A stretch of 64,000 nt of DNA from Lachnospiraceae bacterium (GCA_009774235.1 VSNJ01000001.1:1-64000); one strand, 5' to 3'. Positions 18,295 to 32,775 are shown, counted from the stretch's first letter. Notes: generated by a model from the letters alone, not told the origin. Made by a program: numbers and translations.

Positions 18295-19894
18295 TTTCTG
18301 TATGCTCCGTTCTATATTTTGAAGGAGATACGCCAAAACATCTTTTAAATACATAACTAAAATAATTAGGGTCTGTGTAGCCAACATTTTTTGCTATTAT
18401 ATAGCTTTTTTCATTTGTTTCAAGAAGCATACACGATGCCCTGTCCATTCTGTAATCTGTTAAATAGGTTATAAATGAGTTTCCAGTCTCTTTTTTAAAT
18501 ATTGTAGAAAAGTAGGAATTTGATACGCCAAGTACATTGCAAACACTGTCAAGTGAAAGTTCTTCATCTGTATAATTATTATGGACATATTCCTTAGCTT
18601 TATCTACAAGGGATTGTGTTGACTTATTCCGTGCAACAATTAATTTATCATGGCAGGAAAGGCTGATACCAACAAGCCACTTTTGTAATGCATCAGGTTC
18701 TAAATCAAGAAGGCTGCCATACAATTTCTTGATGTCTGTTGAAAAATCTTCTATGTCAATGTCATTATTAATTGAAAATTTATATAATGTGCTTATCAGT
18801 TCCATAACATAAATATGGTGCTGGTGTAAAGATTTTTTTGGAAAAAGTGTATGGTCAAGATATTTGCCAACTGCTTTTATTACATCTTTTTCAGAACCTA
18901 GCCGTATTATTTTAAAAAGGTTAGATAGTTCCATGTCGTTTGAAGGACTGGATTTATCTATTTTCTGTGGAACAATTTCTTTTATATTAATTGCCCTCGA
19001 AGCACCATAAATTACACGGTATGATACTGCTACCCTGGCACTTCTATAAGACTGTGATAATTCAAGTATATTTCTGCAGGTTTTACCAACTCCAATAGTT
19101 ACAACAGCACCAATAATACGTTTTGCATATTTACAGAACCTGTCACATTCATCTGTAAGTTCAGAAATCATGCTTTCGTTTTTTAGCTGTGGAATTAGAA
19201 CTGTATTTCCAAGGTAAGAAAAACATTTTGCCTGCCATTTTTCTGCAAGACGTTCTTTTGCCTGTTTCTGGACAGAGGTGGATAAAAGTAAAGGGTTCAT
19301 GTCTTGTGGAACTGGGTTTGAAGAGGTGTGTATTACAAGGCAGCAGAAAAATGGTCCAGGAAAAGAGAGTTGGTAATCAGAAAGATATTTTGGAATTTCG
19401 TGTTCATTAATTCTTCCTTCAATTAGTGAAGAATAGAAGTCTGCTTGTAAAAGTGGCAGTGACTCCAAATAATATTTCTGTAATATTTCTACATTTCTTT
19501 TTTCGTTTATTTCCTGGTCAAGTTTTATCTTAAGCTGTTTAAATACATTAGTTAATTCTATGGAATTAACAGGTTTTAGTATATATTCTTCAACTTCAAG
19601 ATGTACAGCTTCTTTTGCATACTCAAATTCATCAAAGCCAGTGAAAAATAAAATTTTGGTTGCTGGAAAACCAGCTTTAATACGGTTGGAAAGCTCTATG
19701 CCATCCATATATGGCATTTTGATATCAGTCATAACAACATCAGGTTGTAATTCTTCTATTATTTCTAAAGCTTTTACTCCGTTATTAGCATATCCAATTA
19801 CTGAGAAACCAAGTTCTTCCCAGTTAATTTTTTTGATAATTACTTGTATTACGTCTTCCTCATCATCTGCCAGAAGTATTGTATATTTATCCAT
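18284..19894 (-). CDS. YesN-type response regulator (REC plus AraC HTH)
   Basis: This 536-residue regulator has an N-terminal receiver domain with acidic pocket DDE (residues 10-12), phospho-acceptor Asp57 in VVMTDIKMPYMDG and the lysine in YILKPVNS. A long middle region follows, and two AraC-type helix-turn-helix motifs lie at the C-terminus (DSVCNVLGVSNSYFSTIFKK and IAKNVGYTDPNYFSYVFKR). The start is ATG 19,894, preceded by GGAGATAGG; an earlier in-frame ATG has no ribosome site. It overlaps the kinase gene by 11 bases. It probably activates the neighbouring beta-galactosidase and mgl genes in response to sugar, as YesN-type regulators do next to carbohydrate loci. The target sites were not identified. 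Confidence 0.93.
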   Translation of the reverse strand: MDKYTILLADDEEDVIQVIIKKINWEELGFSVIGYANNGVKALEIIEELQPDVVMTDIKMPYMDGIELSNRIKAGFPATKILFFTGFDEFEYAKEAVHLEVEEYILKPVNSIELTNVFKQLKIKLDQEINEKRNVEILQKYYLESLPLLQADFYSSLIEGRINEHEIPKYLSDYQLSFPGPFFCCLVIHTSSNPVPQDMNPLLLSTSVQKQAKERLAEKWQAKCFSYLGNTVLIPQLKNESMISELTDECDRFCKYAKRIIGAVVTIGVGKTCRNILELSQSYRSARVAVSYRVIYGASRAINIKEIVPQKIDKSSPSNDMELSNLFKIIRLGSEKDVIKAVGKYLDHTLFPKKSLHQHHIYVMELISTLYKFSINNDIDIEDFSTDIKKLYGSLLDLEPDALQKWLVGISLSCHDKLIVARNKSTQSLVDKAKEYVHNNYTDEELSLDSVCNVLGVSNSYFSTIFKKETGNSFITYLTDYRMDRASCMLLETNEKSYIIAKNVGYTDPNYFSYVFKRCFGVSPSKYRTEHTENEK

Positions 19895-19937
19895 ATTCCT
19901 ATCTCCATATATATGAATTACTGGATTAGTTTTTATA

Positions 19938-19965
19938 ATTATATCAAAACCATTGATAAAAGTAA
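19938..19965 (-). promoter_or_regulatory. Possible promoter for the yesN/yesM-like pair
   Basis: TTACTT (19,960-19,965) and TATAAT (19,938-19,943) on the minus strand are separated by 16 bases. They lie about 45 bases upstream of the regulator start and just after the terminator of the beta-galactosidase gene. The -35 box is weak. Confidence 0.35.
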
Positions 19966-19981
19966 ATAAATGCATTATATA

Positions 19982-20021
19982 AAAACAGCAGCCACTGTTT
20001 TTTCCAGATAACTGCTGTTTT
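19982..20021 (-). terminator. Terminator after the beta-galactosidase gene
   Basis: A 10-bp stem (aaaacagcag/ctgctgtttt) with T-rich flanks lies 46 bases beyond the stop codon of the beta-galactosidase gene and ahead of the regulator promoter region. Confidence 0.75.
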
Positions 20022-20066
20022 CATTATATAGTTTTTCAAGAGGTTTTCTTATGTATTTTATATGGG

Positions 20067-24725
<4,659 letters not shown>

Positions 24726-24761
24726 TTACATATAATTTATCTTACTTTAACCTTACTATTT

Positions 24762-24870
24762 AAGTCCCGCCACTTAATAAGTGGGGGACTTGTATATTTT
24801 AGAGGGTGTATAAACTTTTGCTGGAAGCCCAGGCAGGTTATTTTTTTAATTCCCTCCTTTCATGCCTGTT
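24762..24870. other. Two hairpins in the mglC-beta-galactosidase intergenic region
   Basis: The 323-base gap between mglC and the beta-galactosidase gene holds a 15-bp near-perfect stem (24,762-24,791, aagtcccgccactta paired with its complement). It also holds a second dyad in which tggaagcccaggcagg (24,822-24,837) pairs with catgcctgttgttcca (24,861-24,876). Neither is followed by a good T-tract on the minus strand. They could be a processing/stability structure or the remains of an insertion-sequence end. No reading frame is present. Confidence 0.45.
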
Positions 24871-24952
24871 GTTCCAGGTAAGATAATTGTATTAAATCTC
24901 TTTAATAAAAAACATTAAAGAAGACATACAAAGATAGCTTGCAAGATAAGTT

Positions 24953-26608
24953 TTATTTTTTCTGTACATATTTCAGACAGTCAAGTGTTACTGATATAAG
25001 TATTATTATTCCTGAAAATACAAACTGCAGGTTTGTATCAATACCAAGTATGGTAAGTGAATAGGTAAGTGCTGTAAAAATAAATACACCTGCTACTACA
25101 CCTGAAATTTTACCAATACCACCAGTGAAAGATACACCTCCTACTACACAGGCAGCGATTGCATCCATCTCCCAGCCTTGCCCATAAGTAGCAGAACCAG
25201 AACCAACCATTCTTGCACATTCAAGCCATGAGCCAAATCCATAGAGGATACCTGCCAGGACAAATGCGCCAACTGTTACTTTGAATACAGAAATACCTGA
25301 TACTGATGCTGCTTCTGGGTTTCCTCCGACAGCGTACAGGTTTTTGCCAAATGTTGTTTTATTCCAGATAAACCATACTATTGCTATTGCTGCTGCTGCC
25401 CAGAGAATAATTGTTGGGAAGCCGTTTATTTTTGGAATAATCATATTAGGGATTACTGGTTCAATAGCACCAAATGACACACCCTTTGTTGCATATGTAA
25501 CAAGCCCGAAGATTACAAGCATGTTTGCCATAGTAGAGATAAATGGGTGCATTTTAAATTTGGCAGTAAAGAAACCTGCAATGGCAGTAAAGAATGTACA
25601 TAAAACAATACACATAAACAGTGCAAATATTACTCTTATGCCTATAGGCAGGCTTGTAAAGTCAAATACATGGCCAAAAACGGAGCCTGTATTAATCCCC
25701 TGGTGCATAATTATAGTTGCGGTTGTTATGCCCATGCCTACCATACGTCCAATGGAAAGGTCCGTACCTGTAAGAAGAATTAATCCTGCAACACCAAGGG
25801 CAAGGAACATTCTTGGTGAAGCCTGCTGCAGAATATTTAAAACATTGTTGTAAGTAAGCAGTGGTGAATCTTTTATAATTGGGGTTATTATACACAACAT
25901 AATAAATATAAGTATTATAGCAATATACAAGCCATTCTGGAGCAAAAATGCCCTGCGGTTAAATGTATATTTATAATTTTCCCATTTCTGTGCCCTTGTT
26001 TCCATAAATGTGAATTTTGACATACGGAGCAAGTCAAGAAGATGGTATTTATAAGTATATGCTGCATGTTTTCTGTCTTTTATCTGTTGAAGGTCTTTTT
26101 CAAGCCCCATTTTGGCATCAAAAAGCCGGTTTTTATAAACATAATTTTCATCTTTTATTTCCTGGTGGTCAGAAAGTTTTGAAATATTTTCCTGGTGTTC
26201 TTGTTTAAGTTTTGCAACTTTTGCCTGGTATTTATCTTTTGCCTCTTCTTTTGCGGAAACACAGTTTTCTCTTATAGGCTGGTAATAGTCTTTATCAAAG
26301 TGCATTTTTAAATAAGCTTCAGCATCAGATATTAATTTTGACACTTCATCTTTGTTTTTAGACTCAACTGCCTTTGCTTTTTCAAGCGCTGCCATGTCTT
26401 CTGCAATCTTTTTATCTTTTTCTCCTTTTGAAAGAGTACGGTCTTTTTTTGTTGTGCTAATATTATTTTGAAGAAAGATAATCCTGTCTGTCCCTTCTGC
26501 CCTGAGATTGTCAATTTTTGACTGGATTTTCCCTATATAATCATCTATTGGCTTGCGCAGCTGCATTTCTTGTTTATCTGTAAGAATTGTACTGTTTTTA
26601 TTATCCAT
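24953..26608 (-). CDS. mglC: Galactose/methyl-galactoside ABC permease with coiled-coil N-terminal extension
   Basis: The C-terminal part (about residues 223-551) is a BPD_transp_2 permease of MglC/RbsC type. It has about eight to ten membrane segments, GLILLTGTDLSIGRMVGMG, NPEAASVSGISVFKVTV and the EAA-like loop region ending GGVSFTGGIGKISGVVAGV. The protein is 551 residues long against about 335 for typical MglC. The extra 215 residues at the N-terminus are highly charged, heptad-like coiled coil (KGEKDKKIAEDMAALEKAKA, KYQAKVAKLKQEHQENIS) and would be cytoplasmic. GGGAG lies ten bases before the ATG, and no internal start with a better site was seen, so the extension appears real. The gene follows mglA by 17 bases and completes the mglBAC importer. 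Confidence 0.92.
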   Translation of the reverse strand: MDNKNSTILTDKQEMQLRKPIDDYIGKIQSKIDNLRAEGTDRIIFLQNNISTTKKDRTLSKGEKDKKIAEDMAALEKAKAVESKNKDEVSKLISDAEAYLKMHFDKDYYQPIRENCVSAKEEAKDKYQAKVAKLKQEHQENISKLSDHQEIKDENYVYKNRLFDAKMGLEKDLQQIKDRKHAAYTYKYHLLDLLRMSKFTFMETRAQKWENYKYTFNRRAFLLQNGLYIAIILIFIMLCIITPIIKDSPLLTYNNVLNILQQASPRMFLALGVAGLILLTGTDLSIGRMVGMGITTATIIMHQGINTGSVFGHVFDFTSLPIGIRVIFALFMCIVLCTFFTAIAGFFTAKFKMHPFISTMANMLVIFGLVTYATKGVSFGAIEPVIPNMIIPKINGFPTIILWAAAAIAIVWFIWNKTTFGKNLYAVGGNPEAASVSGISVFKVTVGAFVLAGILYGFGSWLECARMVGSGSATYGQGWEMDAIAACVVGGVSFTGGIGKISGVVAGVFIFTALTYSLTILGIDTNLQFVFSGIIILISVTLDCLKYVQKK

Positions 26609-26625
26609 CTTTATTCATCTCCCTT

Positions 26626-28134
26626 TTATAGGTATTTTGCACTAAGTCTTAAAAGCTCTTCCTGGTCTGTTTCTTTTGTGTTGACAATTCCAGAAAGATG
26701 TCCGTTTGACATAACGCCGATGCGGTTTGTAATTCCAAGAATTTCTGGCATTTCGGAAGAAACAACAATAATTGTTTTCCCTTGTTTCGCCATATTGATA
26801 ATTAATTCATAGATTTCATATTTTGCACCAACATCTATTCCTCGTGTAGGCTCATCCATCATAAATACTTTTGGATTACGTTCCAGCCATTTTCCTATAA
26901 TAACTTTCTGCTGGTTGCCGCCAGAAAGGCTTGAAATCATATCTTCCGGACCCATACATTTTGTATGCATAATTTTGATTTCTTTGGCCGTTGCTTTAAC
27001 CATTTTAGAATCAGAAAGTACCATACCAGATTTATACTGGTCTAAATTCGCAATTGTAGTATTAAAAGTAAGGTCAGCCTTTAAAAAGAGCCCATTTGCC
27101 TTACGTTCCTCAGTGACCATCGCAAAACCATTATCCATTGCGTCCTTCGGGCCATTAAAATTCATAAGGTGGTTATTAAAATAAACACGCCCTGCTGCTC
27201 TTGTACGTACGCCAAAAATAGTTTCTAAAAGTTCTGTACGTCCAGCACCAACCAGCCCATATAATCCAAAGATTTCCCCTTCTTTTACATCAAATGTGAT
27301 ATCCTGTAAATATGGTTCAAATTTTGTGGACAAATGCTGTATAGATAAAATAGTATCTTTTGGTATATTGTCAACTGGAGGGAAACGGTTTTCGAGAGAA
27401 CGGCCAACCATGGCAGCTATTAATTCATTCATATTTGTATCTTTGCTGCTTTTTGTCATAACAAGGTTGCCATCACGCAGAACAGATATTTCGTCGCATA
27501 TTTCAAATATTTCATCCATTTTATGTGAAATATAAATAAGGGAAATACCTTGTTCTTTTAACATTCTCATCATTTCAAAAAGTTTATCTACTTCCTGCAC
27601 TGTAAGTGAAGAAGTTGGTTCATCAAGAACAATTACTTTTGAATTATAGGAAATTGCCTTGGCAATTTCGCACATCTGTCTTTGTGATACAGACATATTA
27701 CGCATAGGCTGGGTAAGGTTCACAGTCATTCCTAGCTTTCTGAAAAGTTCGGAAGCTTCTTTTTTCATTCTGCCTTCATCAATTATGCCAAGAGAATTGA
27801 CAGGATAGCGTCCAAGGAATAAATTATCCATTACATTTCTTTCAAGACATTGGTTTAATTCCTGGTGAACCATTGCAATACCATTTTCAAGGGCATCTTT
27901 TGGTCCAGAGAAGCTTACTTCTTTGCCATCAAGGAAGATATTACCTTCATCTTTCTGGTATGTGCCAAAAAGGCACTTCATCATTGTTGATTTGCCAGCC
28001 CCGTTCTCACCCATAAGACCCATAACCGTTCCTCGTTTCAAATCCAGGTTTATGTGGTCAAGAACCCTGTTACGGCCAAAGGACTTGCTCATGCCACGTA
28101 TTGATAAAACAATATTATTTTTATTATTTTCCAT
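26626..28134 (-). CDS. mglA: Galactose/methyl-galactoside ABC transporter ATPase
   Basis: This 502-residue tandem ATPase has the MglA/RbsA type. The first Walker A is GENGAGKSTMMKCLFG (about residues 40-55), with signature-like MSVSQRQMCEIAKAI and Walker B VIVLDEPTSSL. The second half has GLVGAGRTELLETIFG (degenerate), LSGGNQQKVIIGKWL and VFMMDEPTRGIDVGAKYEIY. It is cytoplasmic and powers hexose import through MglC. AGGAG lies eight bases before the start. The gene order mglB-mglA-mglC and the full-length match to the family make the assignment firm, although ribose or other monosaccharide specificity cannot be excluded from the ATPase alone. Confidence 0.94.
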   Translation of the reverse strand: MENNKNNIVLSIRGMSKSFGRNRVLDHINLDLKRGTVMGLMGENGAGKSTMMKCLFGTYQKDEGNIFLDGKEVSFSGPKDALENGIAMVHQELNQCLERNVMDNLFLGRYPVNSLGIIDEGRMKKEASELFRKLGMTVNLTQPMRNMSVSQRQMCEIAKAISYNSKVIVLDEPTSSLTVQEVDKLFEMMRMLKEQGISLIYISHKMDEIFEICDEISVLRDGNLVMTKSSKDTNMNELIAAMVGRSLENRFPPVDNIPKDTILSIQHLSTKFEPYLQDITFDVKEGEIFGLYGLVGAGRTELLETIFGVRTRAAGRVYFNNHLMNFNGPKDAMDNGFAMVTEERKANGLFLKADLTFNTTIANLDQYKSGMVLSDSKMVKATAKEIKIMHTKCMGPEDMISSLSGGNQQKVIIGKWLERNPKVFMMDEPTRGIDVGAKYEIYELIINMAKQGKTIIVVSSEMPEILGITNRIGVMSNGHLSGIVNTKETDQEELLRLSAKYL

Positions 28135-28167
28135 TATTTTTACTCCTGTATATTGATATGTATAAGT

Positions 28168-28223
28168 ACCAGGGCGTACCTGTAAACTGTCTTTATAAAA
28201 TATGTTTCAGGCCCCGCCCTGGT
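28168..28223 (-). promoter_or_regulatory. mglB-mglA intergenic stem-loop
   Basis: A 9-bp perfect outer stem (accagggcg/cgccctggt) is extended by gtacctg/caggcc-like pairing in the 131-base gap after mglB. Such hairpins after binding-protein genes commonly stabilise the upstream message or cause partial termination, giving more binding protein than transporter. That role is inferred. Confidence 0.55.
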
Positions 28224-28265
28224 TCAACGGTTACAATGTTATCTTATTTTAATAGTTATTATAAA

Positions 28266-29558
28266 TTACTGGTTAAGTAAAGCTGTGTAAGAAGCAGCAT
28301 TATCTGTTTTAACCATATTAATAGCAAATGCATCATACTGGCTTGGATTTCCAAGGCGGTTTGTTATATTTGACTCTGTCTGCCCGTCACCACCGATATA
28401 ATCTACCTCCAGGTTAAGAAGGTCATCATAATTCTGGAGAAGAGGCTGGTATGTTGAGCTTAAGAAGTTATCAGAAGCATTATATATGTTCAGCCATACT
28501 TTCTTTGAGGCATGTGAACCTTTGTCAAGCTGTTTTGATACAGGTTCATAAACCTTTGTAGAATCTGTGAAGTCCTGGTAGTTTTCGGAAGTAACTGCAA
28601 CGTTTAATGCATAATATGAACGGTGTTCTGAATCAAATACATATACATCATCACTTAATACATTGCCTGCATCATCTGCTGTACCAATACCTGTATCAAT
28701 ATCTGCCCCGTCAAGTGCATTGCGTAGAACACGGAGTGTAAGGTATGCCTGTACGTCTGCATGCTGGCTGATAGTCCCGCCATATCCGTCTGCGATAGCT
28801 GCAACTGCATCATTGTTTGCATCATATCCAAATGTAGGTACTTTATTATCTTTTGACCATGCATTGAACATTGACATTCCCATTCCATCGTTATTTGATA
28901 CTACTATATCAATACTGTCACCAAATGATGATGACCATGTGCCTATTGCGTTACCAGCTGTAGCTGCATCCCATGTAGCACCAGCAGAGTTTTTCATTTC
29001 CTGTGAAGCAAGTTCACGTACTACATATTTCTTTCCGCCAGCTTCGATTTCACCATCTTTTACAGCAGAAGCGGAACCATCTGTATTAGTACCAACTGGG
29101 TCACTGTTGGTATCACCATCTTTCTCAACTCCTGTACCAAGTGCCTTACGTACACCTCTTGTACGTGCAATGGAATCATTGTGTCCAATATCACCAATAG
29201 CAAGGACATAACCGATTACGCCATCACCGTTGCGGTCGATTTTGTCAATGTTATTTTTAATATAATCACTAACCATTGTACCCTGGAGTTCTGCACCTTG
29301 GTTTGCATCAAAACCTACATAATATGTGTCATCATTATATGAAAGTGCAGTCATGTCAAGTTCACCTGTAGAACTGTTAGATGGCTGGCGGTTAAACCAT
29401 ACTAAAGGTTTATCTTTATTTGCCACCTCTGATGATGAGCCTTTTTTGTCTGATGAGCCTGAGTTGCCTGATGAACTATTATCAGGATTAGAACCACATG
29501 CTGCCAGTGAAAGGCTAAGAACTGTTACCATTGCCATTGAAATAATTTTTTTCTTCAT
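28266..29558 (-). CDS. mglB: Galactose/glucose-binding lipoprotein (MglB-like)
   Basis: This 430-residue lipoprotein has the signal peptide MKKKIISMAMVTVLSLSLAAC, with Cys21 as the lipid site, followed by a Ser/Gly/Asp-rich linker. The sugar-binding domain shows the GGBP calcium loop (DRNGDGVIG) and VIAIGDIGHNDSIARTRG-type strands (AIGDIGHNDSIARTRG), then DIVVSNNDGMGMSMFNAW and PTFGYDANNDAVAAI. It is about 100 residues longer than E. coli MglB, with an insert around TNSDPVGTNTDGSASAVKDG and a longer C-terminus. The start is placed at ATG 29,558, eight bases after GGGAG; a further in-frame ATG two codons upstream is too close to that site. It is the first gene of the mglBAC operon and delivers galactose or glucose to MglAC. 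Confidence 0.92.
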   Translation of the reverse strand: MKKKIISMAMVTVLSLSLAACGSNPDNSSSGNSGSSDKKGSSSEVANKDKPLVWFNRQPSNSSTGELDMTALSYNDDTYYVGFDANQGAELQGTMVSDYIKNNIDKIDRNGDGVIGYVLAIGDIGHNDSIARTRGVRKALGTGVEKDGDTNSDPVGTNTDGSASAVKDGEIEAGGKKYVVRELASQEMKNSAGATWDAATAGNAIGTWSSSFGDSIDIVVSNNDGMGMSMFNAWSKDNKVPTFGYDANNDAVAAIADGYGGTISQHADVQAYLTLRVLRNALDGADIDTGIGTADDAGNVLSDDVYVFDSEHRSYYALNVAVTSENYQDFTDSTKVYEPVSKQLDKGSHASKKVWLNIYNASDNFLSSTYQPLLQNYDDLLNLEVDYIGGDGQTESNITNRLGNPSQYDAFAINMVKTDNAASYTALLNQ

Positions 29559-29830
29559 ACTCATTTCTCCCTTCTCTTTTACACTTTGTACGTGCTCTTT
29601 GTTGATATTGACAGTATATCCGGTATTATAAGAATAAAATATAGAATATTTTTTGCTTGTCATTGAAAATTTTAAGGTTTTTATTGGTAATATATAACAA
29701 TAAGTTGTAAAAAACAGATATTTTTATAGGTTGGTTTTATATATTGCTTATACAGAATTAAAAAATATATAATATGAATATACTGGAACTGTACCAGTGT
29801 GGCTGGTATTATGACAGAATAAGAAAAAAA

Positions 29831-29927
29831 GATGCTGTCACAATAAGAATGAAGAATACAAGATATAGTATTTTGATAAAATGAAATTCCTATAACTTGT
29901 ATGGTGTTTTCTTAATGTGGCAGCCTC
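29831..29927. repeat. Long imperfect hairpin downstream of the M56 gene and upstream of mglB
   Basis: Two 38-base arms (29,831-29,868 and 29,890-29,927) match at about 30 positions when one is inverted, with a 21-base loop. The gap of 444 bases between mglB and the M56 gene holds only this structure and AT-rich DNA. The right arm ends cttaatgtggcagcc, similar to the right arm of the addB hairpin (ataatgtggcagctg, 9,615-9,629). It may be the M56 gene terminator or one copy of a small repeat family. Confidence 0.55.
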
Positions 29928-30002
29928 ATATTTTCAGGAATTAAAAATCCCTAAGTGAGTTGTCTTTTCTTTTCCCAATCCTGCATTAATATAAATATTA
30001 AT

Positions 30003-32729
30003 CTAATTTGCTAAATGAAGAGAAAAAGGTTGTGTTAATGTAAATTCCTTTCCATATTTCTTACTGTTGTTAAATTTAAGACCTGCTTCTAATATTACAT
30101 AATGATAGTTTTTTTCTTTGTCACCTTTTTTATAGTATCTTATGGTAATTGATGTTTTTATTACAGGTTTGCCATTTTCAATTGTAATGTCGTATGAATT
30201 GTTATAGCCAAATTCATATTTATTTGAAAGGCTGCTATCTGAGAGAGTATAACCATAAATTTCAAAAGCGCCTCCAGACATAAGTTCTGTCTTTGACTGG
30301 AAATTTTTATTATGTGTAATGTTTTTAATCTGGTTTAAAGATTCTATATCTGGACGTTTCTGGTTCTGGTCATAAAGTTTACAAAACTGTTCTGTAAAGT
30401 ATCTGGCATTATCTTTTGTAAAGGTATATATTTCAAATACTGAAGATGTAATTATATTATAATCTTCATAACTGTAATCATAATTATATTTAATTATAAA
30501 TAACTGGTCTTCTATATAAAATGCAGTTTCATCTTCGCCATCATTGTCAAAATCACTATTTATAAGTTCTGGAAGGTTTATTTCTGGAAAGTTTACATCT
30601 ATTCCTTTCTGGGCTTTTTTTATGCCATGTACACTGTAATGTCCGGAACCTGTATAGATTAGGAGGGCGCTTGAATCATGTCTGGCATTTAGATAGTATA
30701 ATGCTTGGTTTTCTGTAAGATTGCCCAAATAAGTCATTCTCATTTCATTTATAATCCTGGTTTCATGTTCCATAACTTCTTTAAAATCTTCATCTTTTAT
30801 ATTATTAAGGCTTTTTAAGATTTCATTATCTATATTTCCACTAAATACGCCATAAGTATAGTTTAACACCATTCCTTTATCTTTATAAAATTTATCCCAT
30901 TTAGCCTGTTTGTTTTTATAATAATTAATTGGTATGGCATTTGAATATTTACTGGCAAAATCTAGTGCTACAGGTACATTATAATGTTCTTTTTTAGTTG
31001 TATTATAAGTATAATTTTCAAGTCCTTTTTTAACAGACTTTTCTATTTTTTTATCATTAAGCGGAAGCTGCCATTCATATTTTGTATATGTGAAGTTATC
31101 AGACTGTTTCTCTGTATCATCATCAAATATATAGTAGCCTTCTATTTCTTCTGCTTCCAATATATTTTTATTATTCTGTGTATTAAATTTATAGGCACGG
31201 TATGAATGGTGTGTGTTAGTAACAAATATTCCATCTTTTATTGAAACAGGTTCTCCTGAGCTGCTGCATGCCATAAATGTTAAAAATTCTACTTCTTTGC
31301 TGTCTGTATCATAGTAATATACATTTGCATATGAAGAGGCAGAGGTATCGTTAGAAATTTCAAATGTCTTTTCAGTTACAAAAAGGAGTGGTATGTTATC
31401 TTCTGTATATTGTATACTGAAATATAAATTATCTGTACTGGCAGGCTGGTCTGGTTCAAGACGGTATATCCATTCAGGGCGGGATAATATATCCTTTTTC
31501 ATAAATTTTTCAAATGCTTTAATCCTGTTATCTGCAGCAGGGTTATTTATAGGTCTTTCGGTACTTAAAGATTCAGGCACAGTTGTGTTTACAGGGTTTA
31601 AGGCTGTCTGGCCTTTATTAACTGCCTGGTTTTTATTAACAGAGGATGTACTTCCGCTTGTCATGCCGCAGCCTGCAAGTATAACAGAAAAGGCTGTTAC
31701 TAGGGCTATATGGTATTTTTTTAGCCTTCTTTTTTTAGTTATCATTATTAATCTCTCCTTTAAATTAGTTTTGCTGCTTCCAAGGGATGTTGTAATGCAA
31801 AACCTGCCTGGGCGGCTTTTCTGGCTTAGTGTTAAAAGCATTTTGCCATAATCATACCTTTCATTATTATTGCAGCTTTTTAAAACTGCTTCATCACATG
31901 CAAGTTCTGCATCTTGTTTTGAATAAAATGCTGCTATCCAGACAAAAGGATAGAACCAGTATATGCCAAGACATATTGTCCGGAGCAGTGCCCATATATT
32001 GTCTTTATGTTTAATATGTGTATATTCGTGTGCTAAAATTTGTGTTAAGTATTTTTCTTTGATATTATTGTCTGCTGGAAGATAAACAGCAGGATGGATT
32101 ATGCCTGTAAGACATGGGGTCTTTACAATATATGATATGTATACGGGTATATTACTGCTGCTTTTAAACATAAGTTGCCTGCTTCTTTTGAGTTTTTTGT
32201 AAAATATTGAATTGGATATTATGATAAATATAAAGAATATTATACTTCCTGATATCCATATAACAGCTGCAGGTTTTATAAACTTGTTTTGTGTTTGTGG
32301 TTTTGTGTCTTTAGCCAGGTCTGCAGGTATATTTTCTTCAATATTTTTTATATCTGGTTCTCCGCTTGTAATTATTATATTATTTTTAACTGTGCTATTT
32401 ATATTAGTATTTTTCTCATTTTTGTTTATAAACTGTTTTGTTGTATTTTTATTGTTGGTTTTATTGTTATTTTTATTTTCTTCTGGTTTATTATTAATTG
32501 TAGTTTTTTCTTCTTTGGCGGGCTGGACATTTTTCTTATTGTCTGTAATATTTACCAGGTTCATTATGCTTAAAGGGCTTTCAATAATGGTTACTGGAAC
32601 CAGAAGGCGTAAAAGCACTAATCCCCATAATGGGTATAATACTAAAAAACTTAATTTATTTTTAAACAGAAACCTTATAATAAGGATTACAATTACCATT
32701 AAGGCTGATGTGAGAAATAGTGTAACCAT
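30003..32729 (-). CDS. BlaR1/MecR1-like M56 membrane metallopeptidase with a large C-terminal domain
   Basis: This 908-residue protein starts with two membrane helices (residues about 1-50), a low-complexity Asn/Lys-rich loop (about 62-115) and a third helix (about 153-177). The M56 zinc-protease site follows: HEYTH (His234-His238) in ILAHEYTHIKHKDN, with the downstream ligand in AELACDEAVL. A fourth hydrophobic helix, SVILAGCGMTSGS (about 345-360), leads to an outer domain of about 540 residues. This domain has no recognised penicillin-binding motif; it contains a DFDNDGEDETAFY segment like those in FG-GAP/VCBS-type domains. It forms a pair with the BlaI-type repressor gene 46 bases upstream. 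By family analogy, an outer signal activates the protease, which inactivates the repressor. The ligand is unknown and need not be a beta-lactam. Confidence 0.85.
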   Translation of the reverse strand: MVTLFLTSALMVIVILIIRFLFKNKLSFLVLYPLWGLVLLRLLVPVTIIESPLSIMNLVNITDNKKNVQPAKEEKTTINNKPEENKNNNKTNNKNTTKQFINKNEKNTNINSTVKNNIIITSGEPDIKNIEENIPADLAKDTKPQTQNKFIKPAAVIWISGSIIFFIFIIISNSIFYKKLKRSRQLMFKSSSNIPVYISYIVKTPCLTGIIHPAVYLPADNNIKEKYLTQILAHEYTHIKHKDNIWALLRTICLGIYWFYPFVWIAAFYSKQDAELACDEAVLKSCNNNERYDYGKMLLTLSQKSRPGRFCITTSLGSSKTNLKERLIMITKKRRLKKYHIALVTAFSVILAGCGMTSGSTSSVNKNQAVNKGQTALNPVNTTVPESLSTERPINNPAADNRIKAFEKFMKKDILSRPEWIYRLEPDQPASTDNLYFSIQYTEDNIPLLFVTEKTFEISNDTSASSYANVYYYDTDSKEVEFLTFMACSSSGEPVSIKDGIFVTNTHHSYRAYKFNTQNNKNILEAEEIEGYYIFDDDTEKQSDNFTYTKYEWQLPLNDKKIEKSVKKGLENYTYNTTKKEHYNVPVALDFASKYSNAIPINYYKNKQAKWDKFYKDKGMVLNYTYGVFSGNIDNEILKSLNNIKDEDFKEVMEHETRIINEMRMTYLGNLTENQALYYLNARHDSSALLIYTGSGHYSVHGIKKAQKGIDVNFPEINLPELINSDFDNDGEDETAFYIEDQLFIIKYNYDYSYEDYNIITSSVFEIYTFTKDNARYFTEQFCKLYDQNQKRPDIESLNQIKNITHNKNFQSKTELMSGGAFEIYGYTLSDSSLSNKYEFGYNNSYDITIENGKPVIKTSITIRYYKKGDKEKNYHYVILEAGLKFNNSKKYGKEFTLTQPFSLHLAN

Positions 32730-32775
32730 GTCTGCCTCCCATCCTGGATGTAGATTTTTGTATTATTATATGTAT

